64,000 bases of DNA from Prauserella shujinwangii (GCF_003001955.1 NZ_PVNH01000010.1:244893-308892), one strand, 5' to 3'; shown: positions 53,284 to 62,917, counted from the first letter of the stretch. Made by a program: numbers and translations. The notes: a model not told the origin generated them from the sequence alone.

Positions 53284-54786
53284 ATGACCAGCAGACCGGG
53301 CCGGAGACGCCCCGCGGGTGGCGCGCCCGCCGAGGCGACGGCGATCTCCCGGATGAGCGCGAACGACCTCATGACGCTCGCCACCGACGTGGGTACGCCG
53401 CCGGTGCAGATCGCCGGGATCATGCGTCTCGACGGCGGCTCGGCGCTGCGGCCGGAGGACGTGGTCGCCGCCGTCGCCGAGCGGGTGCGGGGCCTCCCCC
53501 GGTTCCGCCAGCGCCTGGTGCGCGCGCCACTGGGCGCGGGCAGGCCGTACTGGACGGACGATCCCGGTTTCGACGTGCGCCGCCATCTGCACGTGGAGCG
53601 CTGCCCGGAGCCGGGTGACGACGACGCGTTGCTCGCGGTGGCGAACCGGGCCGTCACGCGCAGGCTTCCCCGCGACCGGCCACTGTGGTCGGCGACGTTC
53701 GTCACGGGCCTGGCCGGTGAGGACGCCGCGCTGGTCTTCGTCTTCCACCACGTGCTCACCGACGGGCTCGGCGGCCTCGCCGTGTTCATCCGCATGGTCG
53801 ACGGGGCACCGGTGCCCGCCACCCCGGGCTTCCCGCGCCCCGCGCCCACGCGGCGCAGGCTGTACGCCGACGCGACGGCGACCCGGCTGCGGGCGCTCAC
53901 CCGGTGGCGTTCCGGGCTGCGCAACGTGCGCCGCGCGGCGCTCGAACTGCGGACCGGCCGGGCGGCCGCGCCGCGATCCTCGTTGAACCGCCCGATCGGC
54001 CCGCGCCGCGTGTTCGCGGTCGCCCGCACCGGGGTCGCCGCGGTGCGACCCGCAGCCCGCGCGCACGGTGCCACCCTCAACGACGTGGTGCTCACCGCCA
54101 CGACAGGCGCGCTGCGCGCGCTGCTGCGGCGGCGGGGCGAGACGGTCGACGAGCTCGTGGTGTCGATGCCGGTTTCCGCGCGGGGCCGGGACGCCGGGGC
54201 CGCGCTCGGCAACCACGTGGGCGCCGTGCCGCTGCCCCTGCCCACAGCGGGGGCCACCCGCGACCGGCTGGCGCGGATCGCCGCGCTGACCCGGCGGCGC
54301 CGGGGCGCCGTGCGCGGCGCGTCGGCGACGCTGCTGGCGCCGGTCTTCCGGATCCTGGCCCGCCTGCACCTGCTGGAATGGTTCGTCGCACACCAGCACC
54401 TGATCTCCACGTCGATCACCTACCTCCCGGGGCCGCCGAGGCGGCGGTCGTTCCTGGGCACCCCGGTCACCGAGGTGGTGCCGCTGTCGACGATCAAGGG
54501 CAACATGACCGTGTCGTTCGTGGCGCTGTCCTACGCCGGGCGGCTGACGATCACCGCGGTCGCCGACCCCGGCCAGTTCCCCGACCTGCCGGTGCTCATG
54601 GCGGCGCTGCGGGCGGAACTGGCCGGGCTCGGCGCGGCCGCCCCGGACGGCGCACGACCGAAGTCCCCGGCAGCAGGGCACAACGACACCAGCGGCGACC
54701 CCGTCACCACCCCTACCGTCGGCAGGGACAGCACCGAAACCGACTCCGCGCCGATCGCGGAGGGAAACCGGGAGTACCGATCATGA
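53284..54786 (+). CDS. Wax ester synthase / diacylglycerol acyltransferase (WS/DGAT)
   Basis: Protein of 500 residues of the bacterial WS/DGAT family. The acyltransferase motif HHxxxDG is present as FVFHHVLTDGLGG (near 155), with LNDVVLTATTGALRALL and LGNHVGAVPLPLP further on and STIKGNMTVSFVALSYAG near the end. It would make triacylglycerol or wax ester from acyl-CoA as a storage lipid. Mycobacterial Tgs1 (Rv3130c) is DosR-controlled, which fits the island. GGGGGAG precedes ATG 53284, and the stop overlaps the next USP gene (ATGA). Confidence 0.92.
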   Translation: MTSRPGRRRPAGGAPAEATAISRMSANDLMTLATDVGTPPVQIAGIMRLDGGSALRPEDVVAAVAERVRGLPRFRQRLVRAPLGAGRPYWTDDPGFDVRRHLHVERCPEPGDDDALLAVANRAVTRRLPRDRPLWSATFVTGLAGEDAALVFVFHHVLTDGLGGLAVFIRMVDGAPVPATPGFPRPAPTRRRLYADATATRLRALTRWRSGLRNVRRAALELRTGRAAAPRSSLNRPIGPRRVFAVARTGVAAVRPAARAHGATLNDVVLTATTGALRALLRRRGETVDELVVSMPVSARGRDAGAALGNHVGAVPLPLPTAGATRDRLARIAALTRRRRGAVRGASATLLAPVFRILARLHLLEWFVAHQHLISTSITYLPGPPRRRSFLGTPVTEVVPLSTIKGNMTVSFVALSYAGRLTITAVADPGQFPDLPVLMAALRAELAGLGAAAPDGARPKSPAAGHNDTSGDPVTTPTVGRDSTETDSAPIAEGNREYRS

Positions 54787-55691
54787 CCACCGCCAACCAG
54801 GGCAACGCGCCGATCGTCGTGGGCGTCGACAGCACCGAAGCATCGCTGCGCGCGGTGCGCTGGGCCGCGAACACCGCCGCGAAGCACCGCGCTCCCCTGC
54901 ACCTCGTCCACGCCGCGGGCTTTCCCGACCTCTATGTCGGGTCGACGATGCCGCCGCCGGAGGCGTTCAAGGAGGAGCTGCGCAAGCAGAAGTGGGAGGC
55001 GCTGCACGAGGCGAAGCGGGTCGCCGAGCAGGTCGCGGACATCCAGGTCGAGGCGCGGTTCGAGACCGACCCGCCCATTCCCTACCTCATCCGCGCGTCC
55101 CGGGGCGCCCGCATGATCGTGCTGGGCTCCTCCGGGCGCACGGGCGTCATCGGCACGTTGATCGGCTCCACCACGATGGCGCTCGTCAGCCACGCCCACT
55201 CCCCCGTCGTGTCGGTCCGCGACGACTACGAGGAGATCCCGGCGGCCGACGACCGTCCGGTGGTCGTCGGCATCGACGGCAGCGAGCTGTCCGAGCGCGC
55301 GCAGGCCTACGCCTTCGACGAGGCCTCGTTCCGCGGCGTCGAGCTCGTCGCGGTGCACACGTGGAGCGACGCGGACAGCGAGTTCGCGTTCAGCCAGACC
55401 CGGATGTACTACGACTGGGAACCGCTGCGCGACACCGAGGAGCGGCGCCTGGCCGAGCGGCTCGCCGGCTGGCAGGAGAAGTACCCGGACGTGCACGTCC
55501 GGCGTGTACTGGTGCGGGACCGCCCGCGGCACGAGCTGCTGGAGTGGAGCAAGAAGGCGCAGCTGGTGGTGGTCGGCAGCCACGGCCGTGGCGGGTTCCG
55601 CGGCATGCTGCTCGGGTCCACCAGCCAGGCCCTGATCCACAGTGCACAGTGCCCGGTGATGGTCGCCCGGCCCGAGCACGAGCGGGAGTGA
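54783..55691 (+). CDS. Tandem universal stress protein
   Basis: Protein of 302 residues with two USP domains. ATP loops: GSSGRTGVIGTLIGSTTMAL and GSHGRGGFRGMLLGSTSQAL. It is less similar to the other two copies, and its linker is rich in acidic residues (DDYEEIPAADD). It is coupled to the DGAT gene (ATGA) and followed 14 bp later by the Rv2004c-like gene, mirroring the Rv2005c-Rv2004c neighbourhood of mycobacteria. Confidence 0.92.
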   Translation: MTTANQGNAPIVVGVDSTEASLRAVRWAANTAAKHRAPLHLVHAAGFPDLYVGSTMPPPEAFKEELRKQKWEALHEAKRVAEQVADIQVEARFETDPPIPYLIRASRGARMIVLGSSGRTGVIGTLIGSTTMALVSHAHSPVVSVRDDYEEIPAADDRPVVVGIDGSELSERAQAYAFDEASFRGVELVAVHTWSDADSEFAFSQTRMYYDWEPLRDTEERRLAERLAGWQEKYPDVHVRRVLVRDRPRHELLEWSKKAQLVVVGSHGRGGFRGMLLGSTSQALIHSAQCPVMVARPEHERE

Positions 55692-55705
55692 GGAGCGGAT
55701 CGGCG

Positions 55706-57184
55706 GTGCCGGAACGCAATGACGGCCCGCCCGCCCCGGCGGGCGGGTTCGCCGCCGTCCATGAGACCCACATCGGCGTGGTGTTCCTGGTCGGCGACCG
55801 CGCTTACAAGATCAAGAAACCCGTCGACCTCGGCTTCCTCGACTTCAGCACGCCGGAGCTGCGGCGCGCCGCGTGCGCACGGGAGGTCGAGCTGAACCGC
55901 AGGCTCGCACCGGACGTCTACCTCGGCGTCGCCGAGTTGTCCGATGTGGACGGAACAGTCGAGCCGGTCGTGGTGATGCGCCGCATGCCCGCGGACCGCA
56001 GGCTGGCCACGCTGGTGCGCGAGGGTGCGGACGTCACCTCGGCCGTCGACCGGCTCGCCCGGATGGTGGCGGCGTTCCACTCAACGGCCGACCGGGGCCC
56101 GGAGATCGACGGGGAGGGCTCCCGGGACGCGATCGAGCGGCGGTGGCGCGACAGCTTCGAGCAGGTGCGACCGCTCGGCGTGCTCGGCACCGCCGAGTTC
56201 ACCGAGATCGAGCGGCGCGCGCTGGAGTTCCTGGCTGGCCGGGCCGCGCTGTTCGATCGGAGGATCGCCGAGGGCCGCGTCGTCGACGGGCACGGCGACC
56301 TGCTCGCGGACGACGTGTTCTGCCTCGACGACGGGCCCCGGGTGCTCGACTGTCTCGAGTTCGACGACCGGCTGCGGTGGCTCGACGGGCTGGACGACAT
56401 CGCGTTCCTCGCGATGGACCTGGAGCGGCTCGGCAGCCCTGCCCTCGCGCGGCGGCTGCTGGCGCGCTACGCCGAGTTCGCGGGCGATCCCTCACCCGCG
56501 TCGCTGCGCCACCACTACGTCGCCTATCGCGCGTTCGTGCGCGCGAAGGTGGCGTGCCTGCGGTCCGCGCAGGGCGATCCCGGCTCCGCCGGGCAGGCCC
56601 GGGAGTACGCCGCGGTGGCGTTGCGGCACCTGCGGGCGGGCGGTCCGCGGCTGGTCCTCGTCGGCGGGCTGCCCGGCACGGGCAAGTCCACGCTGGCTGG
56701 CCGGATCGCCGACGAGCTCGGTGCGGTGCTGCTGTCCAGCGACCGGCTCCGCAAGGAACTCGCGGGCGTCTCGCCGCACGAGTCCCGCGCCGCGGGCTAC
56801 GGGGCGGGGATCTACTCGTCCGGGCACACCGAGCTGACCTACGGGGAGCTGCGGCACCGCGCGGAGGAGCTGCTCGCGCTCGGCGAGACGGTGGTGCTCG
56901 ACGCGTCGTGGATCCACGCCTCCGAACGCGCGGCGGTCACGGACGTGGCCGTCAGGACGCACAGCGAGCTGCGGGCCCTGCGGTGCGTGGCGCCGCCCGA
57001 GGTCGCCGCGCGGCGCATCCGGGACCGGCACGGCGACGTGTCGGACGCCGACCCGGCCGTCGCCGCGCGGATGGCCGCCGACGCGGAACCGTGGCCGGAA
57101 GCCACCGAGATCGACACCACCGTCCCGCCGGACGCCGCCCTGGCTCAGGCAGTCGCCGCGCTCGACGCTGGTCACCACTCGTGA
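55706..57184 (+). CDS. Aminoglycoside-phosphotransferase-like plus AAA kinase protein, Rv2004c-like
   Basis: Bifunctional-looking protein of 492 residues. The N-terminal half is an APH-like kinase domain (VFLVGDRAYKIKKPVDLGFL with the Lys; catalytic loop DGHGDLLADDVFCLDD, in which the usual N of HGDL-N is changed). The C-terminal half (about 315-492) is a P-loop kinase with Walker A LVGGLPGTGKSTLAGRIA. The architecture and length match Rv2004c (498 residues), a DosR-regulon protein of unknown function. GTG 55706 with AGGAG about 10 nt upstream. Confidence 0.88.
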   Translation: MPERNDGPPAPAGGFAAVHETHIGVVFLVGDRAYKIKKPVDLGFLDFSTPELRRAACAREVELNRRLAPDVYLGVAELSDVDGTVEPVVVMRRMPADRRLATLVREGADVTSAVDRLARMVAAFHSTADRGPEIDGEGSRDAIERRWRDSFEQVRPLGVLGTAEFTEIERRALEFLAGRAALFDRRIAEGRVVDGHGDLLADDVFCLDDGPRVLDCLEFDDRLRWLDGLDDIAFLAMDLERLGSPALARRLLARYAEFAGDPSPASLRHHYVAYRAFVRAKVACLRSAQGDPGSAGQAREYAAVALRHLRAGGPRLVLVGGLPGTGKSTLAGRIADELGAVLLSSDRLRKELAGVSPHESRAAGYGAGIYSSGHTELTYGELRHRAEELLALGETVVLDASWIHASERAAVTDVAVRTHSELRALRCVAPPEVAARRIRDRHGDVSDADPAVAARMAADAEPWPEATEIDTTVPPDAALAQAVAALDAGHHS

Positions 57185-57250
57185 GCGGGAAGGCGCAGCG
57201 GCGCGGAGCGCCTCCGTCAGTGATGGTGGCCGGGCGCCGGGCGGCGGGTG

Positions 57251-58243
57251 CTAACCACGTTGTCCGCTCACGAGCGGTGCGGACGGTTGCCCGGCGACGA
57301 GCCGGACGGTGAAGGTGCCGGTGCCCGAGCGGTGCAGGGTCACGTAGGAGCACAGCTGGTGCGCGATCCAGAGGCCGAGGCCGCCCTCGGCGCTGTCCGG
57401 CCGGGCGGGCACCAGCCCGGCGAGCGGGTCGCCGGGCCCCTTGCCGCGGTCGGTGACGGTCACGACGACCCGGTCGGGCGCGGTCCACAGGCGCAGCTCC
57501 ACCGGCGGGACGCCGTGCCGGATACCGTTGGACACGACCTCGCTGACGGCCAGCACCAGGTCGTCGATCTCGCCGCGGGACAGGCGGGTGCGCGCACCCG
57601 CCTCGGCGACCGCCCGCCGGGCGGACTGGGCGGTCGGGGCGCCGAGCGCGACGTCCGGGTTCTGTCCCTCGACCGGGTCGGCGAACGCCGGCTCGTGCCC
57701 GGCCAGGAACGTCACCGGGTCCTCGTACGCCGAGTTGGCGTGGCGTGCCCCGCCAGGGGTCGCCAGGTGCGGGTGGGTTCGTTCGACGTCGGCCAGCACG
57801 GCCGCCGGTGCGGTTCGCGTGTCGTACGGGCACAGTCCCCACAGGGGGAGGTCGGCGAACGCGTGGTTGGCGGCGGCCTCGTAGCGGGCCCACCAGTCCC
57901 AGGGGGTGCCGGTGCCGGGGTGTGGCACGTCCCCGGTGATGCGGACCTGGGCCGCGCCCTCGGCGACGTGCCGGGCCACCGTGTCCCGGTACCGTTTGAT
58001 CGAGGTCGCCGGGTTGCGGTACTGCTCGGACCCGGCGAGGAAGGTGATCCCGCGGCCGCCGCCGGGGAGGGCGCCGCGCACCAGCGCCTCGTTGTGGGGA
58101 GCGAAGGCGGCGAGCGTCGGCTCCCCCGCCGCCAGCCCGTCCTCCAGGAAGGGAACGACGACGGAGAGGAACTCGTCGTCCGAACCGTAGAGTGCGGCCT
58201 CGTGGTAGTAGCCCTCGTGTCCCGCAGCGGTTCCCGATCTCAT
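57251..58243 (-). CDS. MEDS domain plus anti-sigma-type ATPase protein
   Basis: Protein of 330 residues. The N-terminal half (about 10-180) is a MEDS/DcmR-type sensory domain (HEAALYGSDDEFLSVVVPFL; WWARYEAAANHAF). The C-terminal part (about 205-325) is a GHKL ATPase like RsbW/SpoIIAB, with the N box LAVSEVVSNGIRHG and G box VTDRGKGPGDPL and GGLGLWIAHQL. Such proteins bind sigma or anti-sigma-antagonist partners. ATG 58243 overlaps the stop of the MEDS-STAS gene, suggesting a two-part switch. Confidence 0.87.
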   Translation of the reverse strand: MRSGTAAGHEGYYHEAALYGSDDEFLSVVVPFLEDGLAAGEPTLAAFAPHNEALVRGALPGGGRGITFLAGSEQYRNPATSIKRYRDTVARHVAEGAAQVRITGDVPHPGTGTPWDWWARYEAAANHAFADLPLWGLCPYDTRTAPAAVLADVERTHPHLATPGGARHANSAYEDPVTFLAGHEPAFADPVEGQNPDVALGAPTAQSARRAVAEAGARTRLSRGEIDDLVLAVSEVVSNGIRHGVPPVELRLWTAPDRVVVTVTDRGKGPGDPLAGLVPARPDSAEGGLGLWIAHQLCSYVTLHRSGTGTFTVRLVAGQPSAPLVSGQRG

Positions 58244-59088
58244 GACGTCAGCTCCGCGCGAATACTCGTCAGTCCCAGGATGTCGATCAGCCGGGGCACG
58301 CTCCGGAGCGCGGTGCGCAGCGTGAGGGTGGCGCGTCTGCGCTCGGCGAGCTCCGCCAGCTGAAGCAGGGAGCGATGGTCGATGAAATGCAGCCCCGTGG
58401 CGTCGACCAGCAACTCACCACCGGCGGGCTCGGGGTCGGCCCCGGCGAGTGCGCCCGCGAACAGCGCCTGACCCGCGCGGTCCAGTTCGCCGTCGACCGC
58501 GAAGGCGGCGTCGCGGACGGCATGCAGCCGGAACGGGGCCGCGTCCGGGGAGCTCATCGGATGCATGCAGGCGATCTGCGCGGTGGCCTCGGGCCCGAGC
58601 ACCCTCCGGTCGTAGGCGCACAGCGCGGCGAACGGCTCGCGTGTCATGTACCGGTCGACGAGGTGCTCGTAGCGCGCGAACGACGCCCGCTGCTCCGGCT
58701 CCCGCACGAGCCCGGTCGCCTCGGCGGCGACCCGGAAACCGGTGTAGCCGGCCGCGAGCGCCTCCCGCGTCGCCGCCGCGTAGGCGGCGACCTGGTCGGC
58801 CGGCCCCACACCGGTGAAGCCGGTGTAACGGTGGGCGAGCGACTGGATCTGCAGCGCGCCCTCGCGCAGTGCGTCATCGACGCCGCCGAGACCGTCGAGC
58901 AGCCGGGGCAGCTCGCCTGGTGGCGCGGCGGACTCGGTGACATAGCAGACACGCTGGCCCAGGGCGAGCCCGTCCGCGAGGAAGTCGACGATCCGCTTCC
59001 GGACGTCGGCGATGTCCTCGTAGACCCAGCACACGTGGTCGTGCAGGCTCAGCCGGCGGACGCCGTCCACCTCTCCGCAGGTGCGCAC
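58240..59088 (-). CDS. MEDS domain plus STAS domain protein
   Basis: Protein of 282 residues. The MEDS domain (about 10-175) has the diagnostic SLHDHVCWVYEDIADVRKRI, and the STAS domain (about 185-280) ends with LLVDATGLHFIDHRSLLQLAE, in which the antagonist phospho-site position carries Asp-His-Arg-Ser. It would be the anti-sigma-antagonist partner of the ATPase encoded directly after it. GTG 59088 was chosen to include the whole domain; GTG 59070 is possible. Confidence 0.85.
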   Translation of the reverse strand: MRTCGEVDGVRRLSLHDHVCWVYEDIADVRKRIVDFLADGLALGQRVCYVTESAAPPGELPRLLDGLGGVDDALREGALQIQSLAHRYTGFTGVGPADQVAAYAAATREALAAGYTGFRVAAEATGLVREPEQRASFARYEHLVDRYMTREPFAALCAYDRRVLGPEATAQIACMHPMSSPDAAPFRLHAVRDAAFAVDGELDRAGQALFAGALAGADPEPAGGELLVDATGLHFIDHRSLLQLAELAERRRATLTLRTALRSVPRLIDILGLTSIRAELTS

Positions 59089-59168
59089 ATGCCGATGATA
59101 GGCGCTGCCGGGCCTGCCGCTGCGATGAGCGCGCCCCGGCGACCCCGCTCCCGTGCGCGCACCACCGC

Positions 59169-60149
59169 TCAGCGCGGTACGAGCAGCACCCACACCGGGC
59201 CCCGGGCGAGTGGCACCGGGTCTCCCGCTCCGGTGGTGAAACGGGTGCCCGCGCCGGGTCCGGAGCGGGACCAGGTGACGGGAAACGCCTTGCCGTTCCG
59301 CAGGATCGTGGCGGGACCGCGGCCGACGCTGCGCACGACCGGCGACACCGCACCGGTCGCGTCCGTGACGTCCGCGCCCTGCCGGACGGTGACGCGCTGC
59401 ACCACGACGGTGGCGGCGGACACGCGGCCGGACTCGGTGGAGCGCAGCGGCGCGCCGTTGCGTGACACCAGCCACCGTTTCGGTCCCGCGGCCCAGGTGA
59501 ACGTGTAGTTCGCCGACTCGAATCGGACGGTGCGGCTGGCGGTGCGCTCACCCCCGCCGGGGGCCGGGCCGAAGCGGAAGACGTGCCGGGGTCCCGGTCC
59601 CGTACCGTGCGGCAGCCGCGCCGGGCGGGCGAACAGGTTGTGCGGCCGGGGGCGCGCCGGGTCGCGGAAGAAGGCGCCGGGCACCGACTTCTCGGTCGCG
59701 AGCTGCAGGGGCGCACGGCGCAGGATGGGCATGATCTCCGGCGCCGCGCCGGAGAAGGCGAGGCTGGGCTTGCCGTACTGGGCGAGCAGCTGCACGTCGG
59801 TCTCCCTGGCACTGCGCACTGGGCCCACCACGTCGGGCAGGCGCCGCGAGTACACGGCCGCGAGCCTGGTCAGGCCGCCTTCGACGGGTTCGACGTACAC
59901 CACCTCGGCGGCCCCGAGCCCGGTCTGCGGCAGCGCGGACCGTACGTTGTCGATCTTGACGACGACCACGCGGTCGCGGGGCGGGGGCGGTTCGGTCGTC
60001 GTGGTGGTGGTCGTGGCGGACGGTGCGGGGGGCGGGGCCGCGGGCGGTGCCTCGCCGTCCCTGTTCCAGAGGAGCAGGGTGGCGGTCACCGCGACCGCGA
60101 CGAACACCGCGACGGCCGCCAGCAGCTGCCGCACGTGCCTGCCGGACAT
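59169..60149 (-). CDS. Membrane-anchored DUF3048 protein
   Basis: Protein of 326 residues: an N-terminal membrane anchor (LLAAVAVFVAVAVTATLLLW, about 9-28), a Pro/Thr-rich linker with a run of seven Thr, then a DUF3048 domain (VVVKIDNVRSALPQTGL; EVVYVEPVEGGLTRLAAVYS; GPVRSARETDVQLLAQYG). DUF3048 proteins (YerB-like) lie outside the membrane and their role is not known. It is probably translocated. ATG 60149. Confidence 0.88.
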   Translation of the reverse strand: MSGRHVRQLLAAVAVFVAVAVTATLLLWNRDGEAPPAAPPPAPSATTTTTTTEPPPPRDRVVVVKIDNVRSALPQTGLGAAEVVYVEPVEGGLTRLAAVYSRRLPDVVGPVRSARETDVQLLAQYGKPSLAFSGAAPEIMPILRRAPLQLATEKSVPGAFFRDPARPRPHNLFARPARLPHGTGPGPRHVFRFGPAPGGGERTASRTVRFESANYTFTWAAGPKRWLVSRNGAPLRSTESGRVSAATVVVQRVTVRQGADVTDATGAVSPVVRSVGRGPATILRNGKAFPVTWSRSGPGAGTRFTTGAGDPVPLARGPVWVLLVPR

Positions 60150-60217
60150 GCCACCACCTCCCTGCGGCCCCTCCTACTGGATCACGGGTGCGCCGATCTC
60201 GCACAGGGCCGTTCGGC

Positions 60218-61246
60218 TCACGCGACGAGCACCGCGGCGCCGTTCACCCGATCGGCGGCGAGGTCCTCGAGGGCGCGGTCGGCCGCGGCGAGCGGGTAGG
60301 GCGTCGTGGTCACCCGCAGCCGGTGCCTGCCGGCGAACTCGAGGAACCGCCGGGCGTCCTCCCGGGTGTTGGCGGTGACGCTGCGCAGCTCGCGTTCCTG
60401 GAACAGGTGCCGCTGGTAGTTCAGCGCGGGAACGTCGGTGAGGTGGATGCCCGCGACGGAGAGCACCCCGCCCCGGTCGAGGGCGGCGAGGGCGGGCGGC
60501 ACGAGTTCGCCCGCCGGGGCGAACAGCACGGCCGCGTCGAGTGGCTCCGGTGGCGGGTCGGCCGCGCCCTGCACCGACGCCGCGCCCAGGTCCGCGGCGA
60601 GCGCGCGGGCCCGCGCACTGCGCGTCATCACGTGCACGCGCAGTCCTTCGGCCATCGCCACCTGGGCGGCGAGGTGTGCGCTCGCACCGAACCCGTAGAT
60701 GCCGAGCACACCGCCCTCGGGCGGTTCGGCACGGCGCAGCGCGCGGTAGCCGATGATGCCGGCGCACAGCAGCGGAGCCAGTTCCGCGTCGGCGTACCCA
60801 CCGGGCAGCGGGTGCGCGTACGCGGCCGGGACGGTGGCGAACCCGGCGTAGCCCCCGTCGGCGTCCCAGCCCGTGTAGCGCGACGAGGGACACAGGTTCT
60901 CGGCGCCGCGCACGCAGTAGCGGCAGTGCCCGCACGTGCCGCGCAGCCAGGCGATCCCCACCCGGTCGCCCGCCGCGAACCCGGGCGGGATGTCCGCGCC
61001 GAGTGCCACGACCTCGCCGACGACCTCGTGTCCGGGCGTGACACCGGGCCGGTGCACCGGCAGGTCGCCCTCCGCCACGTGCAGGTCGGTGCGGCACACG
61101 CCGCACACCAGCACCCGCAGCAGCAGCTCGCCCGGCCCCGGTTCCGGCACCGGCTCCGCACGCGGCTCCAGCGGTCCCGTCGCGATCGGCCCCGGGCGCG
61201 TCACGCGCCAGGCACGCATGCGGGTCTCGGTGTTCACGGTGGTCAA
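60218..61246 (-). CDS. Zinc-dependent alcohol dehydrogenase
   Basis: Medium-chain dehydrogenase of 342 residues. Catalytic zinc ligands: [13 protein letters not shown] and [12 protein letters not shown]. The structural zinc is [15 protein letters not shown] (four Cys). The cofactor loop reads [16 protein letters not shown], with Ala in place of the usual Gly (GxGxxG to GFGASA). The TTG 61246 start is well supported by AGGAGG 7 nt upstream. Its place in the island suggests a fermentative or redox-balancing role under low oxygen, which is inference. Confidence 0.93.
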   Translation of the reverse strand: MTTVNTETRMRAWRVTRPGPIATGPLEPRAEPVPEPGPGELLLRVLVCGVCRTDLHVAEGDLPVHRPGVTPGHEVVGEVVALGADIPPGFAAGDRVGIAWLRGTCGHCRYCVRGAENLCPSSRYTGWDADGGYAGFATVPAAYAHPLPGGYADAELAPLLCAGIIGYRALRRAEPPEGGVLGIYGFGASAHLAAQVAMAEGLRVHVMTRSARARALAADLGAASVQGAADPPPEPLDAAVLFAPAGELVPPALAALDRGGVLSVAGIHLTDVPALNYQRHLFQERELRSVTANTREDARRFLEFAGRHRLRVTTTPYPLAAADRALEDLAADRVNGAAVLVA

Positions 61247-61330
61247 CTGGCACCTCCTCCGGCTGTGTCCCTACCGGACACTATGGCCGGTCGCGGCGAC
61301 TGTCCGCGGTGACGATCGCCCCGCGATCGT

Positions 61331-61344
61331 GGGCATTTCGACTC
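61331..61344. promoter_or_regulatory. Weak DosR-like element
   Basis: GGGCATTTCGACTC, 66 bp upstream of the DoxX-like gene. It matches the island boxes in the left half and the TTTCG centre only. Confidence 0.3.
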
Positions 61345-61410
61345 CTGTGCCGATCCGTCCCGCGCACGAGGCTCGAAGCGGCGACAAGGCCATCGACGAA
61401 GGAGCACGTC

Positions 61411-62022
61411 ATGTCACTACGCGAACGGCCCCGGGCCGACACGTCCCTGCAGATCCCGCCGCAGCGCGCCGCGGACACGGCGCCGACGCACGGCGCGGTG
61501 ATGACCACGACGGCGGGCATGCTGGTCGCCGTCCTGCGGATCGCCACGGGTTTCGTGTTCCTCTGGGCGTTCCTCGACAAGACGTTCGGCTGGGGTTACG
61601 CCACCACGGCCGAGCGGGCCTGGATCAACGGCGGTTCACCCACGGAGGGCTTCCTCAGCGGGGTCGAGGTCGGCCCGTTCGCCGGGACGCTGCGGTCGTG
61701 GGCGGGCGCGGGCTGGGCCGACTGGCTGTTCATGCTGGGGCTGGCCGGCATCGGCGTCGCCGTGCTGCTCGGCGTGGGGCTGCGGATCTCGGCGTTCGCG
61801 GGCACCGCGATGATGCTGCTGATGTGGGCGGCCGAGTGGCCGCCCGACCGGGTCACCGAGGCCGGCGAGCCGTCGATGTCCACCAACCCGCTGATCGAAT
61901 ACCACATCGTGTACGCGCTGGTGCTGATCGTGCTGGCCGCGGTGTACGCGGGCAACACCTGGGGTCTTGGCAGGCGGTGGGCGGACCTCCGCCTCGTGCG
62001 GCGCCACCACTGGCTGCGCTGA
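61411..62022 (+). CDS. DoxX-like membrane protein
   Basis: Protein of 203 residues with four to five membrane segments after a 30-residue cytoplasmic tail ([56 protein letters not shown]). [16 protein letters not shown] is typical of DoxX/TQO small subunit-like proteins, which take part in membrane redox reactions. GAAGGAG precedes ATG 61411. It is followed by a long palindrome shared as terminator with the convergent Rv1733c-like gene. Confidence 0.88.
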   Translation: MSLRERPRADTSLQIPPQRAADTAPTHGAVMTTTAGMLVAVLRIATGFVFLWAFLDKTFGWGYATTAERAWINGGSPTEGFLSGVEVGPFAGTLRSWAGAGWADWLFMLGLAGIGVAVLLGVGLRISAFAGTAMMLLMWAAEWPPDRVTEAGEPSMSTNPLIEYHIVYALVLIVLAAVYAGNTWGLGRRWADLRLVRRHHWLR

Positions 62023-62030
62023 ACGATGCG

Positions 62031-62078
62031 GCACGGAAGAGGTGCGCGACCGGGCCCGGTCGCGCACCTCTTCCGTGC
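62031..62078. terminator. 48-bp perfect palindrome, bidirectional terminator
   Basis: Two 24-bp arms (GCACGGAAGAGGTGCGCGAC at the left end) with no spacer, placed between the convergent DoxX-like and Rv1733c-like genes, 8 bp and 5 bp from their stops. Confidence 0.8.
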
Positions 62079-62083
62079 CCGGC

Positions 62084-62671
62084 TCAGCTGTGGGACCACT
62101 CCCGTGCCACGCGAGCCCATTCCCGGGCCCAGCGGTCGGCGTGCATCCTGGCCACGAGCCGGTGGGCGGCGGCCTGGAGGAGGACGCACCCGAGGAGCAC
62201 GCCGCACCAGGTGAGCACACCGGCGCCGATGCCGTCGAACACGGCCCCTGTCGGCGTCTTGGGCGGACCGGTCACCGCACCGGACTCGTCGAGCCAGACG
62301 GAGACCTCGCCGCCGCGCCGCGTTCCCGGTGGCGCGGGCACGTTCTCGACGCGGATCTCGCCATCGGAATCCTGCCAGCGCGCGGGCACGTGCGGCATCT
62401 CCGACCGTGGCCCGGACACGCTGAGGGGCGCGTCGGCCATCAGCTCGGCACGTACCTCCTGGCGGGTCGCGGCCTCCTGCCGCGCCGCCTCGAGCCGGTC
62501 GGCGTGGACCTGCCCGCCCACGGCGACGGCCGCGGGCACGGCCAGGACGACGAGCAGCGCCAGCACGGCCAGCAGCCGCGCCTCGAACCGGTCCCCCGGC
62601 CGGGACAGCGGGTTACGACCGGGCCGGAGCAACCACCCCCAGCGGCCCATCCTCGTTCCGGGCGACGGCAT
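62084..62671 (-). CDS. Rv1733c-like membrane protein
   Basis: Protein of 195 residues. It starts with [20 protein letters not shown] before a first membrane helix ([18 protein letters not shown], about 38-55), has an exposed middle with PARW and [11 protein letters not shown], and a second helix near 155-173. The RNPL...D-R-EA start, two-helix layout and size match mycobacterial Rv1733c, a DosR-regulon membrane protein and T-cell antigen. ATG 62671 has GGAGG 10 nt upstream; ATG 62650 is possible. Confidence 0.87.
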   Translation of the reverse strand: MPSPGTRMGRWGWLLRPGRNPLSRPGDRFEARLLAVLALLVVLAVPAAVAVGGQVHADRLEAARQEAATRQEVRAELMADAPLSVSGPRSEMPHVPARWQDSDGEIRVENVPAPPGTRRGGEVSVWLDESGAVTGPPKTPTGAVFDGIGAGVLTWCGVLLGCVLLQAAAHRLVARMHADRWAREWARVAREWSHS

Positions 62672-62820
62672 GTGGCACCGACCTCCTTCGCGCGGCCCCT
62701 CACCGAACTGTCGTCGGCACGGAATTCCCCTGGTGACGCCCATTGTCACGGGCGGGCAGGGGTGTTTCAACGTGGCGGCGGCCGGGAATCCGGCCGGTGC
62801 GTGGTTGCAGGCGGGCGCGC

Positions 62821-62859
62821 GACGGGGAGCCCGCGCGAGGCTCGCGCGGGCTCCCCGTC
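62821..62859. terminator. Palindrome downstream of BON gene
   Basis: Perfect 19-bp arms (GACGGGGAGCCCGCGCGAG and its complement) around a single G. Its right arm runs into tandem copies of a GGGCTCCCSGTCAG unit up to 62917. Confidence 0.65.
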
Positions 62860-62917
62860 AGCTCCCGGTCAGTGCGGGCTCCCGGTCAGTGCGGGCTCCC
62901 CGTCAGCTCCCGGTCAG
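62847..62917. repeat. Tandem repeats of CGGGCTCCCSGTCAG type
   Basis: Four to five copies of a unit alternating CGGGCTCCC and GTCAGCTCCCGGTCAG; the last copy overlaps the stop of the BON gene. Confidence 0.65.

Noticed and set aside
61264..61280. GTGTCC-CTACC-GGACAC palindrome near the alcohol dehydrogenase start as an operator
   Set aside because: It is a clean 6-bp inverted repeat but lies within the likely leader close to the Shine-Dalgarno and differs from the island boxes; no regulator can be assigned.
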